DNA of 64,000 nucleotides from Sphingomicrobium marinum (GTDB lineage Bacteria > Pseudomonadota > Alphaproteobacteria > Sphingomonadales > Sphingomonadaceae): the NCBI RefSeq assembly GCF_026157105.1, contig NZ_JANPVQ010000001.1, positions 117,501 through 181,500 of the forward strand, given 5' to 3'. Made by a program: the position numbers and the translations under genes. The notes beneath the pieces are model-generated. The model ran no database searches. It saw nothing but the letters and a program-made list of their open reading frames with translations, and was not told the DNA's origin. The stretch's first letter is position 1. Every line of letters begins with the position of its first letter. Below, in pieces: positions 18,628 to 27,761 of this stretch.

Positions 18628-19155
18628 ATGAATTTCGACAAGCTTGCCGCAGGCCCCAATCCGCCGCACGAACTCAACGTCTTCATCGAAGTCCCGATCG
18701 GTGGCGAACCGGTGAAATATGAGTTCGACAAGGCATCGGGCACGATGATGGTCGACCGCATCCTGCACACCCCGATGCGCTACCCGACCAATTACGGCTT
18801 CATCCCGCAGACCTTGTGCGATGACGGCGATCCGCTCGATTGCCTGGTCATGACGCGCTGGTCGCTCCTGCCCGGCACGGTCATCCGCGCACGGCCCGTT
18901 GGCGTCCTACACCTCGAGGACGAAGCCGGCGGCGATGAAAAGCTGCTCGCCGTGCCGGTCACCAAGGTGTCGCCCTATTACGAGAATGTCGAGAACTATA
19001 CCGACCTGCCGCCCATCGTGGTCGAGCAGATCGAACACTTCTTCACCCACTACAAGGATCTCGAGAAGGAGAAGTGGGTGCGTATCGGTCGTTGGGGCGA
19101 CCGCGACGATGCGCTTCAGGTCGTGCGTAACTCGATCGAAAAAGCCAAAGCCTAG
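18628..19155 (+). CDS. ppa: Inorganic pyrophosphatase
   Basis: A 175-residue family I soluble pyrophosphatase that hydrolyses PPi and so drives biosynthesis forward. The signature DDGDPLDCLVM with its metal-binding aspartates is present, and the N-terminus (MNFDKLAAGPNPPHELNVFI) is typical. AAAGGG precedes the ATG. Its TAG stop interlocks with that of the convergent TonB receptor gene in CTAG. Confidence 0.95.
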   Translation: MNFDKLAAGPNPPHELNVFIEVPIGGEPVKYEFDKASGTMMVDRILHTPMRYPTNYGFIPQTLCDDGDPLDCLVMTRWSLLPGTVIRARPVGVLHLEDEAGGDEKLLAVPVTKVSPYYENVENYTDLPPIVVEQIEHFFTHYKDLEKEKWVRIGRWGDRDDALQVVRNSIEKAKA

Positions 19156-21767
19156 CCGAACGGCCCCGCGCCGCCGCGACCCGGCCCCCGCGGCGAGAAA
19201 ATCTTGCGGATCGAGATGCTGATCGTGCGGCCCTCGGGCTCCAGGAGATCGGGCTGATACACGATCGGGATGACCCCGTTTTCGTCACGCGCCTGCGGGC
19301 GGGCATTGAAGATATTGTCGATCCCGAAGCGCAGCGACGTGCCGCGGAGCCACGGCGCATCGGCCATTACGTCGAAGCGCTCGTTGAGGTTGACGAACGC
19401 GCGCAAGTCGAAGGTCGCATAATCATCGAAGCGAATCTCGCCGCTGCCGCTATCGACCGCCGTCGCGCTACGCCAGTCGCCCGACAGGCGTAGGCCCAGG
19501 CCGTTGTTGAAGTAGCCGCCGCGGAACTGGAGCGTGTGCCGCGACCGACCGCCGGTCCGACCCAGCGGTTCGCCATCGAGATAATTCAGCCGCGGCAGTC
19601 CTTCGGCGATGGTGACATCGTCGATCAGCGTCACCTCGTGAAAGACCGAGGCGTATAGTCGCCCGCCGCGTCCGCCGCCGAAACCACGGCGCTGAGCGGC
19701 GCGCTGGAAACGCCGGCGCTGCTCGGCAGAAGGTGGACCCTGCCGGGCCTGACCCTTACCGCGCGGGGGCTGCTGGCCCTCGGGCTGCTCGCCCTGCTGT
19801 TGTTCACCTGCCCGCGTTTGCTCTTGCTGGCGTTGGCGCTGGCGCCCCTCGCGCTGCCGGCGGAAGCGTTCGCGAAACTGTGCGATCTGTTCGGCGCTGG
19901 GCGGCTCGGTGGGGATGCGCTTGGACCAGTTGAGGCCCCAGCGCAGCGTATCGCGCCGCGATTCCAAATAGTTGACCGGGCTGAGATCGACCAGCACCAG
20001 ACTGCCGTCACCATCGCGTACGAAGCGGGTCGGAAAGGTTGCCTCGATCGCTTCAGATGCTGCGGGGAAGCTTGCCACCGGATCATCAGTTCGCGTGTTC
20101 ACATATTCGGCGTTGACGCTGAGGTCATCATTCTCGCCTTTTACCGGTACGCGCCAGTTGGCCGAAAGCTTGAGGACTTCGCGATTGTCCGACTGCAAGC
20201 CGGGGTTGCCGCCCGTGATCGACGTCAGCAGGACACTCTCGCCGTTGACGAAGTCGAAGAAACGCGTGGCCGGATCGGCGATGCGGGGGTTGCCCAACTG
20301 TTGGAGGCTGGGCGCGCCTTCTTCGAGCGTCCAGTTGGCGCCAAGATTGAGCCGCCGCGACGGCTGCCAACGCAATCCCGCGCCCAGCGTGGTCACGCCG
20401 CCGAAGTCCGAAAGGTCGTTGAGCGCGCCATTGGCATTGAGCGCGACATCCCCGATCGCGCTATTTTCAAGCACGGGCATCTCAAGGTTGAGCTGCGTCG
20501 ACAGGGTACGGCGGAACAGCGCCCCGTCGCTGAGTTCGCCATCGCGAAAATCGTTGGTGATCAGGCGGACGCTCGAGGCACCGGTGCGCAGCGTGACATT
20601 GGCCGGTCCAACCTTACCCGAAAGAACGCCATCCAGCCCGAACGTGCGCGTTTCAGATTCCGCGCGATTGCGCGGGGTCAGCGGCTCGGCGGTGAGCGCA
20701 CCAAAGGGATCGAAGTCCGGATCGAGCGCATCCAACGCGGCCTGCCCCAGCACAAGATCGGGCCCGCGGTCGGTGTAAGTCACCGTGTCGGACACATTGC
20801 CATCGGCGGTGATCGACCAGCGCCAGTCGCCCGGCCCGCTATTAAGGATGGCGGACAGACCAGCCGAACGCGCCGTCGTATCGCGGCCCAACGGCTCAAG
20901 CCCGAGATCGCGGCGGACGATGCCGTCGATCCCGGGCACCGGGGCAAACGGGTTATCGCCTGGCACCTCAAGGGTGCCGATCGCAGGGCCGAAGAGGCTT
21001 TCGTTTTCGGTCTGCTGCAGTTGCAGGTTTACGGTGGCCGACAAGTCGCCAACCGGTCGTTGATGCGTGCCGTTGAGCCGGTAGAGTTCGCTGCGGCCGA
21101 TCAGGGTGCGGAAAGGACGCGGGTCGATAGTGCCTTCAACCGTTTCGATGGGTTGCAGGATGATATCGCGCTCGTCTTCGCGCAGCTCGCCGCCAGGCTC
21201 CACGTCGAAGGAAATGGTCGTGCGCGTATTGTCGCGCAGGACCAGCCAGTCGACATCGAATTCGCCTTGTTCGCGCCCGCCATCGGTCGCCGCTTCGCCT
21301 TCGAGCTGGACGGTGGTGGCAAGAAAGCGATCGCGCAGGACGAAATTCACGACCCGTTGGTCAGCGGCATAGCCGTAGGCCAGCGCCACGTCTTCGGCGA
21401 GGATATCAACGCGTTCGATCGCTTCGGGCGGCAGGTCGCGAAGCTCGCGAAAGCCCGAAATGCGGCGACCGTTGACCAGCAGGATCGGCCGTCCGCCCCC
21501 GCGCCCGCGATTGCTTTGCGTCTGCGGTTCGATCGCCTCGAGCAGTTCGGCGATGCTCGTGGCGCCCGTCGCCTGGATGTCGCGCGCATCGAGCACTTCT
21601 TCGGGCTCGACATCGAGGAAGACGCTGCCGCGTGGGCGCTCGGCCTCGATGATGATCGCATCCTCCTCGCTTTCGGCGACAGCCGGATCGGCCGGATCGG
21701 CATCCTGCGCAGTCGCGGGTAACGGCGCGAGACAGGTCGTCGCCAACAGCAGGATAAGATGTCGCAT
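19152..21767 (-). CDS. TonB-dependent receptor with Arg/Gln-rich insert
   Basis: An 871-residue outer-membrane protein. The ATG at 21767 gives a signal peptide (MRHLILLLATTCLAPLPATA) and is preceded by GGAG; the frame upstream is not coding-like. The plug domain covers about residues 50-150 (ATGATSIAELLEAIEPQTQS, GRPILLVNGRRISG) and the rest is beta-barrel. A long Arg/Gln/Gly-rich low-complexity insert of about 80 residues interrupts the late barrel. The predicted last strand SISIRKIF is followed by a Gly/Pro tail ending GPFG. The substrate cannot be read from the sequence. Confidence 0.82.
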   Translation of the reverse strand: MRHLILLLATTCLAPLPATAQDADPADPAVAESEEDAIIIEAERPRGSVFLDVEPEEVLDARDIQATGATSIAELLEAIEPQTQSNRGRGGGRPILLVNGRRISGFRELRDLPPEAIERVDILAEDVALAYGYAADQRVVNFVLRDRFLATTVQLEGEAATDGGREQGEFDVDWLVLRDNTRTTISFDVEPGGELREDERDIILQPIETVEGTIDPRPFRTLIGRSELYRLNGTHQRPVGDLSATVNLQLQQTENESLFGPAIGTLEVPGDNPFAPVPGIDGIVRRDLGLEPLGRDTTARSAGLSAILNSGPGDWRWSITADGNVSDTVTYTDRGPDLVLGQAALDALDPDFDPFGALTAEPLTPRNRAESETRTFGLDGVLSGKVGPANVTLRTGASSVRLITNDFRDGELSDGALFRRTLSTQLNLEMPVLENSAIGDVALNANGALNDLSDFGGVTTLGAGLRWQPSRRLNLGANWTLEEGAPSLQQLGNPRIADPATRFFDFVNGESVLLTSITGGNPGLQSDNREVLKLSANWRVPVKGENDDLSVNAEYVNTRTDDPVASFPAASEAIEATFPTRFVRDGDGSLVLVDLSPVNYLESRRDTLRWGLNWSKRIPTEPPSAEQIAQFRERFRRQREGRQRQRQQEQTRAGEQQQGEQPEGQQPPRGKGQARQGPPSAEQRRRFQRAAQRRGFGGGRGGRLYASVFHEVTLIDDVTIAEGLPRLNYLDGEPLGRTGGRSRHTLQFRGGYFNNGLGLRLSGDWRSATAVDSGSGEIRFDDYATFDLRAFVNLNERFDVMADAPWLRGTSLRFGIDNIFNARPQARDENGVIPIVYQPDLLEPEGRTISISIRKIFSPRGPGRGGAGPFG

Positions 21768-21868
21768 GCGCTCCACACTCGATTTACTAGTATTGATCCG
21801 AGCACTTGGGTTTTTGGGCACCCTACGGCAAGAAGGGCTTTGTCCCATAATGTCGCAAGGATGGCCTG

Positions 21869-23413
21869 ATGCGAAGTTCGATACTGTTCCCGATGCTGAT
21901 GATGGCCGCCTGTACGACGCCTGAAGCTTACGGTCCTCCTGCCCTTTCCCGCGATGTCGCCAATGCCGGTCCGGCCGAGCTAGAGACACGCGCCGCGATT
22001 GACCGCATCAAGGCCTACAATCCCACGATCGGCGCCGTGATCGCGCTCAATCCCGATGCCATTGCGCAGGCCAAGGCGGTCGATGAAAGCGGGCAGCGCG
22101 GGCCGCTGGCCGGCGTGCCCATCCTCATCAAGGACAATATCGAGACCGCCGACAACATGCCGACGACCGCTGGCAGCCTGGCGCTGAAGCACAACGTAAC
22201 GGGACGCGACAGTCCGTTGGTTTCAGGCCTGCGCGATGCCGGTGCCATCATCGTGGGCAAAGCCAATCTGTCCGAATGGGCGAATATCCGCTCGTCAAAT
22301 TCGATCTCGGGGTGGAGCGCGGTTGGCGGACAGGTGCGCAATCCGTGGGCGCTCGACCGCAACCCCTGCGGTTCGTCGAGCGGTAGCGGCGCTGCGGTGG
22401 CAGCGGGCATGGTCGATCATGCCGTGGGCACCGAAACCAACGGATCGGTCGCTTGCCCCGCGGCGATCAACGGCATCGTCGGCTTCAAGCCAAGCGTCGG
22501 CCTGATCAGCCGCCGCCATATCGTCCCGATCAGCATCAGCCAGGATACGGCGGGCCCGATGACCCGCACCGTGCGCCAGGCCGCCGACATGCTAACCGCC
22601 ATGGCGGGCACCGATCGCCAGGATGCGGCAACGGCGGAGGCCGACGCGCGCAAGGTCGATTATGCCGCCGGCCTCGATGGTGCGACGCTTGCGGGCAAAC
22701 GCTTCGGCGTGATGCGTTTTGCTTCAGGCTTCGGCACCGACGAACGGCTCGAAGAGGCCATCGCACTCATAAAGGCGCAGGGCGGCGAGGTCGTTGATAT
22801 CGCCGAGCTCGACCGTGGTCCCATTTTCCAAACCCAGCTTGGCGTGCTGCTGACCGAGTTGAAGGTGGAGATGAACGCCTACCTCGGAACCTTGCCGGGC
22901 GAAGCGCCGCGCAGCTTGGCCGAGCTGATTATGTTCAACGAGGCCAATTCCGAAGAGGAGATGCCGCTGTTCGGGCAGGAACTGTTCGAGCAGGCCGAGG
23001 CCACCGATGGCTATGATGACGAGTATCGCGCCAACCGCCAGCGCGGCTTCGAAGCGGCCGGGCCCAACGGCATCGATCGACTGCTGGCCGAGCATGACCT
23101 TGATGCGCTGATTGGCCCCACCATGCCCGCGGCCTGGCCGATCGATCCAGTGCATGGCGACCAGATTTCAGGCGGCGGCGGTGGCGGACTTGCTGCGGTT
23201 GCAGGTTATCCGCACCTGACCGTTCCGATGGGGTTCGTGCGAGGACTGCCGGTGGGCCTCAGCTTCATCGGCGGCAAATGGGATGACGCCAAGATTCTCG
23301 CGCTGGGTCATGCATACGAACAGGCCCGCGGTCCGCTGCCCCGCGCGCGTTTCCTGCGTTCGGTCAATGAAAGCGACGACGTTGCCGAAGCCTTCGCGCC
23401 CGCCGACCTCTAG
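21869..23413 (+). CDS. Lipoprotein amidase (amidase signature family)
   Basis: A 514-residue enzyme that hydrolyses an amide bond, closest in look to peptide-amidase-type members. A lipobox (LMMAAC, Cys15) anchors it to a membrane on the periplasmic side. The Ser-Ser-Lys triad is visible as Lys88 (ILIKDNIET), Ser169 (NPCGSSSGSG) and Ser193 (GTETNGSVACPAAING). AAGGA lies 8 bases before the ATG. It diverges from the TonB receptor over about 100 bases, so the two may share control, for example peptide uptake and processing; that link is inference. The stop interlocks with the SMR gene in CTAG. Confidence 0.88.
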   Translation: MRSSILFPMLMMAACTTPEAYGPPALSRDVANAGPAELETRAAIDRIKAYNPTIGAVIALNPDAIAQAKAVDESGQRGPLAGVPILIKDNIETADNMPTTAGSLALKHNVTGRDSPLVSGLRDAGAIIVGKANLSEWANIRSSNSISGWSAVGGQVRNPWALDRNPCGSSSGSGAAVAAGMVDHAVGTETNGSVACPAAINGIVGFKPSVGLISRRHIVPISISQDTAGPMTRTVRQAADMLTAMAGTDRQDAATAEADARKVDYAAGLDGATLAGKRFGVMRFASGFGTDERLEEAIALIKAQGGEVVDIAELDRGPIFQTQLGVLLTELKVEMNAYLGTLPGEAPRSLAELIMFNEANSEEEMPLFGQELFEQAEATDGYDDEYRANRQRGFEAAGPNGIDRLLAEHDLDALIGPTMPAAWPIDPVHGDQISGGGGGGLAAVAGYPHLTVPMGFVRGLPVGLSFIGGKWDDAKILALGHAYEQARGPLPRARFLRSVNESDDVAEAFAPADL

Positions 23414-23724
23414 GCCGTCAGCTTGAGCCCCGCGATGCAGGCGACGATACCGAAGATTAGCAGCATCCGGAGCGTGGTGCCCGGTTCGTCGAAGTAGACG
23501 ATGCCGACCAGCACCGTGCCGATCGCGCCAATCCCGCCCCAGACGGCATAGGCGGTACCCATGGGGATGGTGCGCGCGGCATATTCGAGCAGCGCCATGC
23601 TGATCGCTACCGACCCCAGGAATGCCAGCGTCCAGGGCAGGTTCTTGAACCCGTCGACAAAGCGTAGCGAGGTGGTGAACCCCACTTCGAAGATACCGCC
23701 CAAGATCAACCAGAACCAAGCCAC
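23410..23724 (-). CDS. SMR-family small multidrug / guanidinium exporter (SugE-like)
   Basis: A 104-residue protein with four membrane helices. The start is GTG at 23724, with GAGGAG six bases before it. The conserved glutamate in the first helix (LGGIFEVGF) and GTAYAVWGGIGAIGT mark the SMR family; the pattern is nearer SugE/Gdx than EmrE. Members work as dual-topology dimers that exchange protons for guanidinium or quaternary ammonium ions. It follows the EamA transporter by 10 bases and is probably co-transcribed. Confidence 0.88.
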   Translation of the reverse strand: MAWFWLILGGIFEVGFTTSLRFVDGFKNLPWTLAFLGSVAISMALLEYAARTIPMGTAYAVWGGIGAIGTVLVGIVYFDEPGTTLRMLLIFGIVACIAGLKLTA

Positions 23725-23734
23725 AAGCGCCTCC

Positions 23735-24625
23735 TCAGGCCGTTTCCATTGCGTGGTCGACAGGCGCACTGCGCGCCGCGATCCAGCAGCCGGCGACGAT
23801 CAGCACCGCACCGGCGGCCGTGAATAAAGACGGCACTTCGCCGAACACGAGGAAGCCGAACAGCGCGCCCCACAGGAAACCCGAATATTCGGTCGTCGAC
23901 AGGTAGCCCGCCTCACCGCGCGCATAGGCCCATGCCAGCCCCATCATGCCGATGATGGAGAAAAATGTCGCGAGGAGCAGCGCGGGGATCTGCGTGGCTG
24001 GATATTCGGGCAAGCCGACAAACAGCCCGAGCAGCCAAAAACCCGGGCCGGCGATGGCGAAATAGAAGAACGCGATTTCGATGGGGCCGGCTTCCTGGCT
24101 TTGCTGGCGCATGAGCACGATATTCACGGCATAGAGCATCGCCGATACCAGGATGGCGAGCGATCCGATGAACGCTTCGCGCCCCAGGTCGACCTGCGTC
24201 TGCCCGAAGAAGATCACCAGCACGCCGGCAAAGGCGAGCAGCGATCCGGTCACGATGCGCTTGCCGATCTTTTCCTTGAGGAACGCGCCTGCCAGCAGCA
24301 GCGCGATCAGCGGGGCGATGAAGGCCAGCGCGATGGCCTGCGCCATCGGGACGTAGGTCAGGCCGTAGAAGAACAGGAAGCTCATCGGCACCATGATGAT
24401 GCCGCGAACGAGGTGAAAACGCATCGCGCGGCGCCCGGGCCAATTCTTGCGGAAGATGAGGTAGGCGATGCCCACCAGCGGTATCGCGATCAGCGCGCGC
24501 CAGGACAGCGCCGACAAGGCGCCATAGTCGAGGCTGACCGTCTTCATTGCCGCATCCATCGCTGACAGGAAGCCGATCGCCAGGACGGCGGCGGCAAAGG
24601 CAACGGGGGGCGAGGCGCGCTTCAT
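23735..24625 (-). CDS. EamA/DMT-family transporter
   Basis: A 296-residue membrane protein with about ten helices formed by two EamA repeats (for example LAIGFLSAMDAAMKTVSLDY and FFSIIGMMGLAWAYARGEA). DMT proteins export metabolites or amino acids; the substrate is not identifiable here. It lies in a minus-strand run between an amidohydrolase and an SMR exporter gene. Confidence 0.85.
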   Translation of the reverse strand: MKRASPPVAFAAAVLAIGFLSAMDAAMKTVSLDYGALSALSWRALIAIPLVGIAYLIFRKNWPGRRAMRFHLVRGIIMVPMSFLFFYGLTYVPMAQAIALAFIAPLIALLLAGAFLKEKIGKRIVTGSLLAFAGVLVIFFGQTQVDLGREAFIGSLAILVSAMLYAVNIVLMRQQSQEAGPIEIAFFYFAIAGPGFWLLGLFVGLPEYPATQIPALLLATFFSIIGMMGLAWAYARGEAGYLSTTEYSGFLWGALFGFLVFGEVPSLFTAAGAVLIVAGCWIAARSAPVDHAMETA

Positions 24626-24652
24626 CCGCGTCGCCTTAGCCCAACCATATCG

Positions 24653-26206
24653 CTAGTTCGCGGCTTTTTTGGCGGCGACCATCGCCGCCACGTCGGCAAG
24701 CAATTTTTCGGCGTCGTAGACCCGCCCACCGACGATCGTCCACTTGACCCCGCCGACGCGCTCGAGCTGTCCGGTCTCGTCGGACAGGCGGACATGTTTG
24801 GTGCCGTAGAGCGTCTTGAAGTTCTCCAGCGGATTTTCCGGCACGACGATGAGGTCCGCCAGCATGCCCGGACGTACCAGCCCCATCGGCGCAGGCTCGC
24901 CCAGCGGATCGTAAATCTCGCTTGCGCCGTCGATCGTCGCGGCCTTGATCACCTCGAGCGGTGACAGCCCTGCTTCCTGCAGCATCTCGAGCTCGCCGAT
25001 ATAGGCAAAGCCCCACGTCTGGTAGATATAGCCCGGGTCGGAGCCGACGGTGACCCGCCCGCCGCGCGCTGCATAATCATCGACCAGCTGCATATATGGC
25101 CCGTAGAAGCGCCGCCACTTGACCTCGTCCTCGGTGCTCCAGTCCCAATAATAGCTGCCGTGATTGGTGAAGCTCGGCGTGTAGAAGTCCATCAGCGAGG
25201 GCAGCGTGTAATCGTCATGCCATTCGAGCGTGCGCGCCCGCATCACGTCGCGGCTGGCGACATAGATGTTCAAAGTCGGGCTGAGCGTGACGCCATTTTC
25301 GAGCAACAGATCGAGATAGGCATTCCATTGATCCGACCCCGGCGGATGAATCTGCTCGGCCAGATCGGCAACGCGCGAGAAGCGGTCCTGCTCGTCGGCA
25401 TAGTTATAATCGCTCGGGAAGTCCTGGATGCGGCGTCCATCGAGCAGCGATTCAAAATGGCCGTAGAAATGCGTCATGCCCTTGAGGCCAAGTTCGGCTG
25501 CAACGCGCCCGTTCACCTCGGCAACTCCGAGCTGCCCCAGATGCGCGACCGATCCGAAGCCTTGCGCCTTGGCCTCGTCGAGCGCGGCGGCCATGATGGC
25601 GCGCGGTGTCGGGTGGAAGATCTTCATTCCCGGATAGCCCTGTGCCTTGGCCCAGCGCACCCACGCACGCGCATCTGCAGGGGTGCGCACCGGCTGGTCG
25701 CGCAGCGTGCCGAAAACCGCATAGGGGAAGATGCGCGGGGCCGTGATCTGGCCGCGTAGCTGGCGGGCGCGATCGGCCAGGCCCGCATCGCCTTCGGCCG
25801 TACCGAGCGAGACACCGCGAATACTGGTGACGCCATGCGCCAGCCAGAGGCGGTAGGCATAGTCGGGATAGGGTGCCTTGCTGGCATCGCCCAGGTGCGC
25901 ATGGGTATCGACGAAACCCGGCAGCACGTACATGCCGTCGGCGTTGATGACCCGGTCCGCGTTCTCGAAACTGCCGGCGCGGCCAATGGCGCTAATTCTA
26001 TTGCCCTCGATCAGGACGTCCATTGGGCCAACGGGCGGTGCGCCCGATCCATCGATCACGATAGCGCCGCTGATCACCAGCCGCTCATAGGGGCCCCCGG
26101 CATCATTGGCGCGCGCCGCAGGCGTCGGCTGGAGTTGCGCCATCGCAGGCTGCGAAAACATGGAGAAGGCCAGCAAGCCCGCGAAGCATCGGAACAATGT
26201 TTTCAT
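24653..26206 (-). CDS. Exported amidohydrolase-family protein
   Basis: A 517-residue metal-dependent hydrolase. The ATG at 26206 gives a signal peptide (MKTLFRCFAGLLAFSMFSQPAMA); in-frame starts at 26218 and 26242 are also possible. The first metal-binding motif is GFVDTHAHLGD, and later elements include MTHFYGHFESL and TVGSDPGY. The C-terminal ADLIVVPENPLENFKTL stretch is usual in imidazolonepropionase-like members. Substrate unknown, perhaps a dipeptide or cyclic amide in the periplasm. Confidence 0.82.
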   Translation of the reverse strand: MKTLFRCFAGLLAFSMFSQPAMAQLQPTPAARANDAGGPYERLVISGAIVIDGSGAPPVGPMDVLIEGNRISAIGRAGSFENADRVINADGMYVLPGFVDTHAHLGDASKAPYPDYAYRLWLAHGVTSIRGVSLGTAEGDAGLADRARQLRGQITAPRIFPYAVFGTLRDQPVRTPADARAWVRWAKAQGYPGMKIFHPTPRAIMAAALDEAKAQGFGSVAHLGQLGVAEVNGRVAAELGLKGMTHFYGHFESLLDGRRIQDFPSDYNYADEQDRFSRVADLAEQIHPPGSDQWNAYLDLLLENGVTLSPTLNIYVASRDVMRARTLEWHDDYTLPSLMDFYTPSFTNHGSYYWDWSTEDEVKWRRFYGPYMQLVDDYAARGGRVTVGSDPGYIYQTWGFAYIGELEMLQEAGLSPLEVIKAATIDGASEIYDPLGEPAPMGLVRPGMLADLIVVPENPLENFKTLYGTKHVRLSDETGQLERVGGVKWTIVGGRVYDAEKLLADVAAMVAAKKAAN

Positions 26207-26245
26207 GCGCAACTGCATTGCGCGGGCGGACCCGCTTGGCAAGCG

Positions 26246-26812
26246 TCAGCGGATGACCATCTTCCCGTCTTTCATTTCGATCGAGCGCATCTCGTTGAGA
26301 AAGCTCTGCCCCAGCAGCGAGATATCGGAACCTTCGAGCACCGCGCCGCGCACATTGCGCACTCGCTTGCCCTTGAGGCTGATCGAATCGATCGTGACCA
26401 ACTGCCCGCGAACCGGGCCCGAAGCGCCCGATCCGATGACCGAGAAACGACTGCGATCGAAGCTGATGCCCACTTTACGCGCATCGGCTTCGGTCAGCGC
26501 GACCATCGATGCACCGGTGTCGACCAGGAAATCGATGGTCCGACCATTGACGCTCACATCGGCAAAATAGTGGCCTTGGCGGCGTTCGAGCACGACCAAA
26601 CCGGCGTGCCCCGATGCCGTGGTGACGACGCTAGCCGGAGCCGACCGGGACGCCGTTGCGCCGCCCGCACGCGCCTCGCGCGCCGCCTTGGCCCATGCAT
26701 CCTCGTCGGGCGCCTGCTCGACCATCTGCTCGGGCGCATCCGAGCCGCCGCGCGGCACCGCGACTGCAACGAACATCGCAAATCCGATCGTGCCGAGGGC
26801 AAACTTCTTCAT
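26246..26812 (-). CDS. Membrane-anchored retropepsin-like aspartic protease
   Basis: A 188-residue protein with an N-terminal hydrophobic anchor (MKKFALGTIGFAMFVAVAV) and a single aspartic-protease domain with the catalytic DTGAS (in IDFLVDTGASMVALTE). A second conserved hydrophobic-Gly element (ISLLGQSFLNEM) matches the TIGR02281-type clan AA family. Such proteins act as dimers in the periplasm; targets are unknown. Confidence 0.87.
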   Translation of the reverse strand: MKKFALGTIGFAMFVAVAVPRGGSDAPEQMVEQAPDEDAWAKAAREARAGGATASRSAPASVVTTASGHAGLVVLERRQGHYFADVSVNGRTIDFLVDTGASMVALTEADARKVGISFDRSRFSVIGSGASGPVRGQLVTIDSISLKGKRVRNVRGAVLEGSDISLLGQSFLNEMRSIEMKDGKMVIR

Positions 26813-26846
26813 GCCATGAGGCTAGGAGCGGGATGTAAAGGAAGCC

Positions 26847-27761
26847 CTAAGGGCGAAATCGGGCGTTTTCGTCCGCCATCGCAAGCATCGAGGCCGCGTG
26901 GCGCTGCGCAACGGCGTGCTGGTCGTTACCATAGCCGCCGCCGAGTGCGCTTGCGACAGGGATGCCGCGGCAGCGTGCCGCGCCCACGACCATACGGTCA
27001 CGCGCTGCAATCCCAGCATCGCTCAGCGCGAGGCGTCCCAGCTTGTCATCGACATGCGGATCGACGCCTGCCTGATAGAGCATGAGATCGGGTGCGATGT
27101 CCTCGATCAGGGGCAGCAGCGCTCTTTCGAGCGTCTCCAGGTAGTCGTCGTCGCCGATGCCGTCGGGCAAGCCGATATCGTGATCGGAGCGCGCCTTGCG
27201 CACCGGGAAATTCTTCTCCGAATGCATCGAGAAGGTCTTGATGTCAGAACGTGTCGCGGTCAGGCTGGCAGTCCCATCGCCCTGGTGGACGTCGAGATCG
27301 ACAATCAGGATGCGGCTCGCGTGACCCTCGTCGATCAGCCGGTTGGATGCCACGGCTAGGTCGTTAAAGACGCAGTAGCCGGCCCCCGTATCGTAGAGCG
27401 CATGATGGCTTCCCGCCGCGCTGTTGGCAGCATAGCCGTGCTGCTTGGCGAGCAGTGCCGCCAGATAGGTGCCCCCATTGGTGTGGCGGACGCGGCTGGC
27501 GATCTGCGGCGTGACGGGAAAGCCGATACGCCGCTCCTTCTCACGCGGGACGCGCGCCGCGAACACTTCGTCGACATAATCCGGGTCATGCACCGCCGCG
27601 AGCCATTCGCGCGGCATGGGATCGGGCGCGTATTCGGTGATCGGCGCGCCGCTGCCGCGCAGCGCTTCCATGACGAGATAATATTTGTCGAAACGAAAAG
27701 TCCCGCGTTCGGGGCGCGGCGCCATGTAATCGGCATGATGCACGACGTGGAGCAGGGTCAG
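26847..27761 (-). CDS. Histone-deacetylase-family hydrolase
   Basis: A 304-residue zinc-dependent deacetylase-like amidohydrolase. Seen are the His-His pair (GSHHALYDTGAGYCVFND), the zinc-binding DLDVHQGDGT, a third Asp in QAGVDPHVDDKLG, and the GGGYG end motif. Bacterial members deacetylate acetylpolyamines, acetoin-pathway proteins or other small amides. No ATG lies before the conserved HHADY. I chose a CTG at 27761 because it overlaps the flavoprotein stop as CTGA; GTG at 27743 is the alternative. Confidence 0.85.
   Translation of the reverse strand: MTLLHVVHHADYMAPRPERGTFRFDKYYLVMEALRGSGAPITEYAPDPMPREWLAAVHDPDYVDEVFAARVPREKERRIGFPVTPQIASRVRHTNGGTYLAALLAKQHGYAANSAAGSHHALYDTGAGYCVFNDLAVASNRLIDEGHASRILIVDLDVHQGDGTASLTATRSDIKTFSMHSEKNFPVRKARSDHDIGLPDGIGDDDYLETLERALLPLIEDIAPDLMLYQAGVDPHVDDKLGRLALSDAGIAARDRMVVGAARCRGIPVASALGGGYGNDQHAVAQRHAASMLAMADENARFRP

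Noticed and set aside
19800-21722. Long plus-strand open frame of about 640 codons
   Set aside because: It is antisense to the TonB receptor gene, has no family-like segments and is expected by chance in GC-rich coding DNA.
25835-27085. Plus-strand open frame of about 416 codons
   Set aside because: It spans three real minus-strand genes in antisense, with Arg/His-rich unordered sequence.
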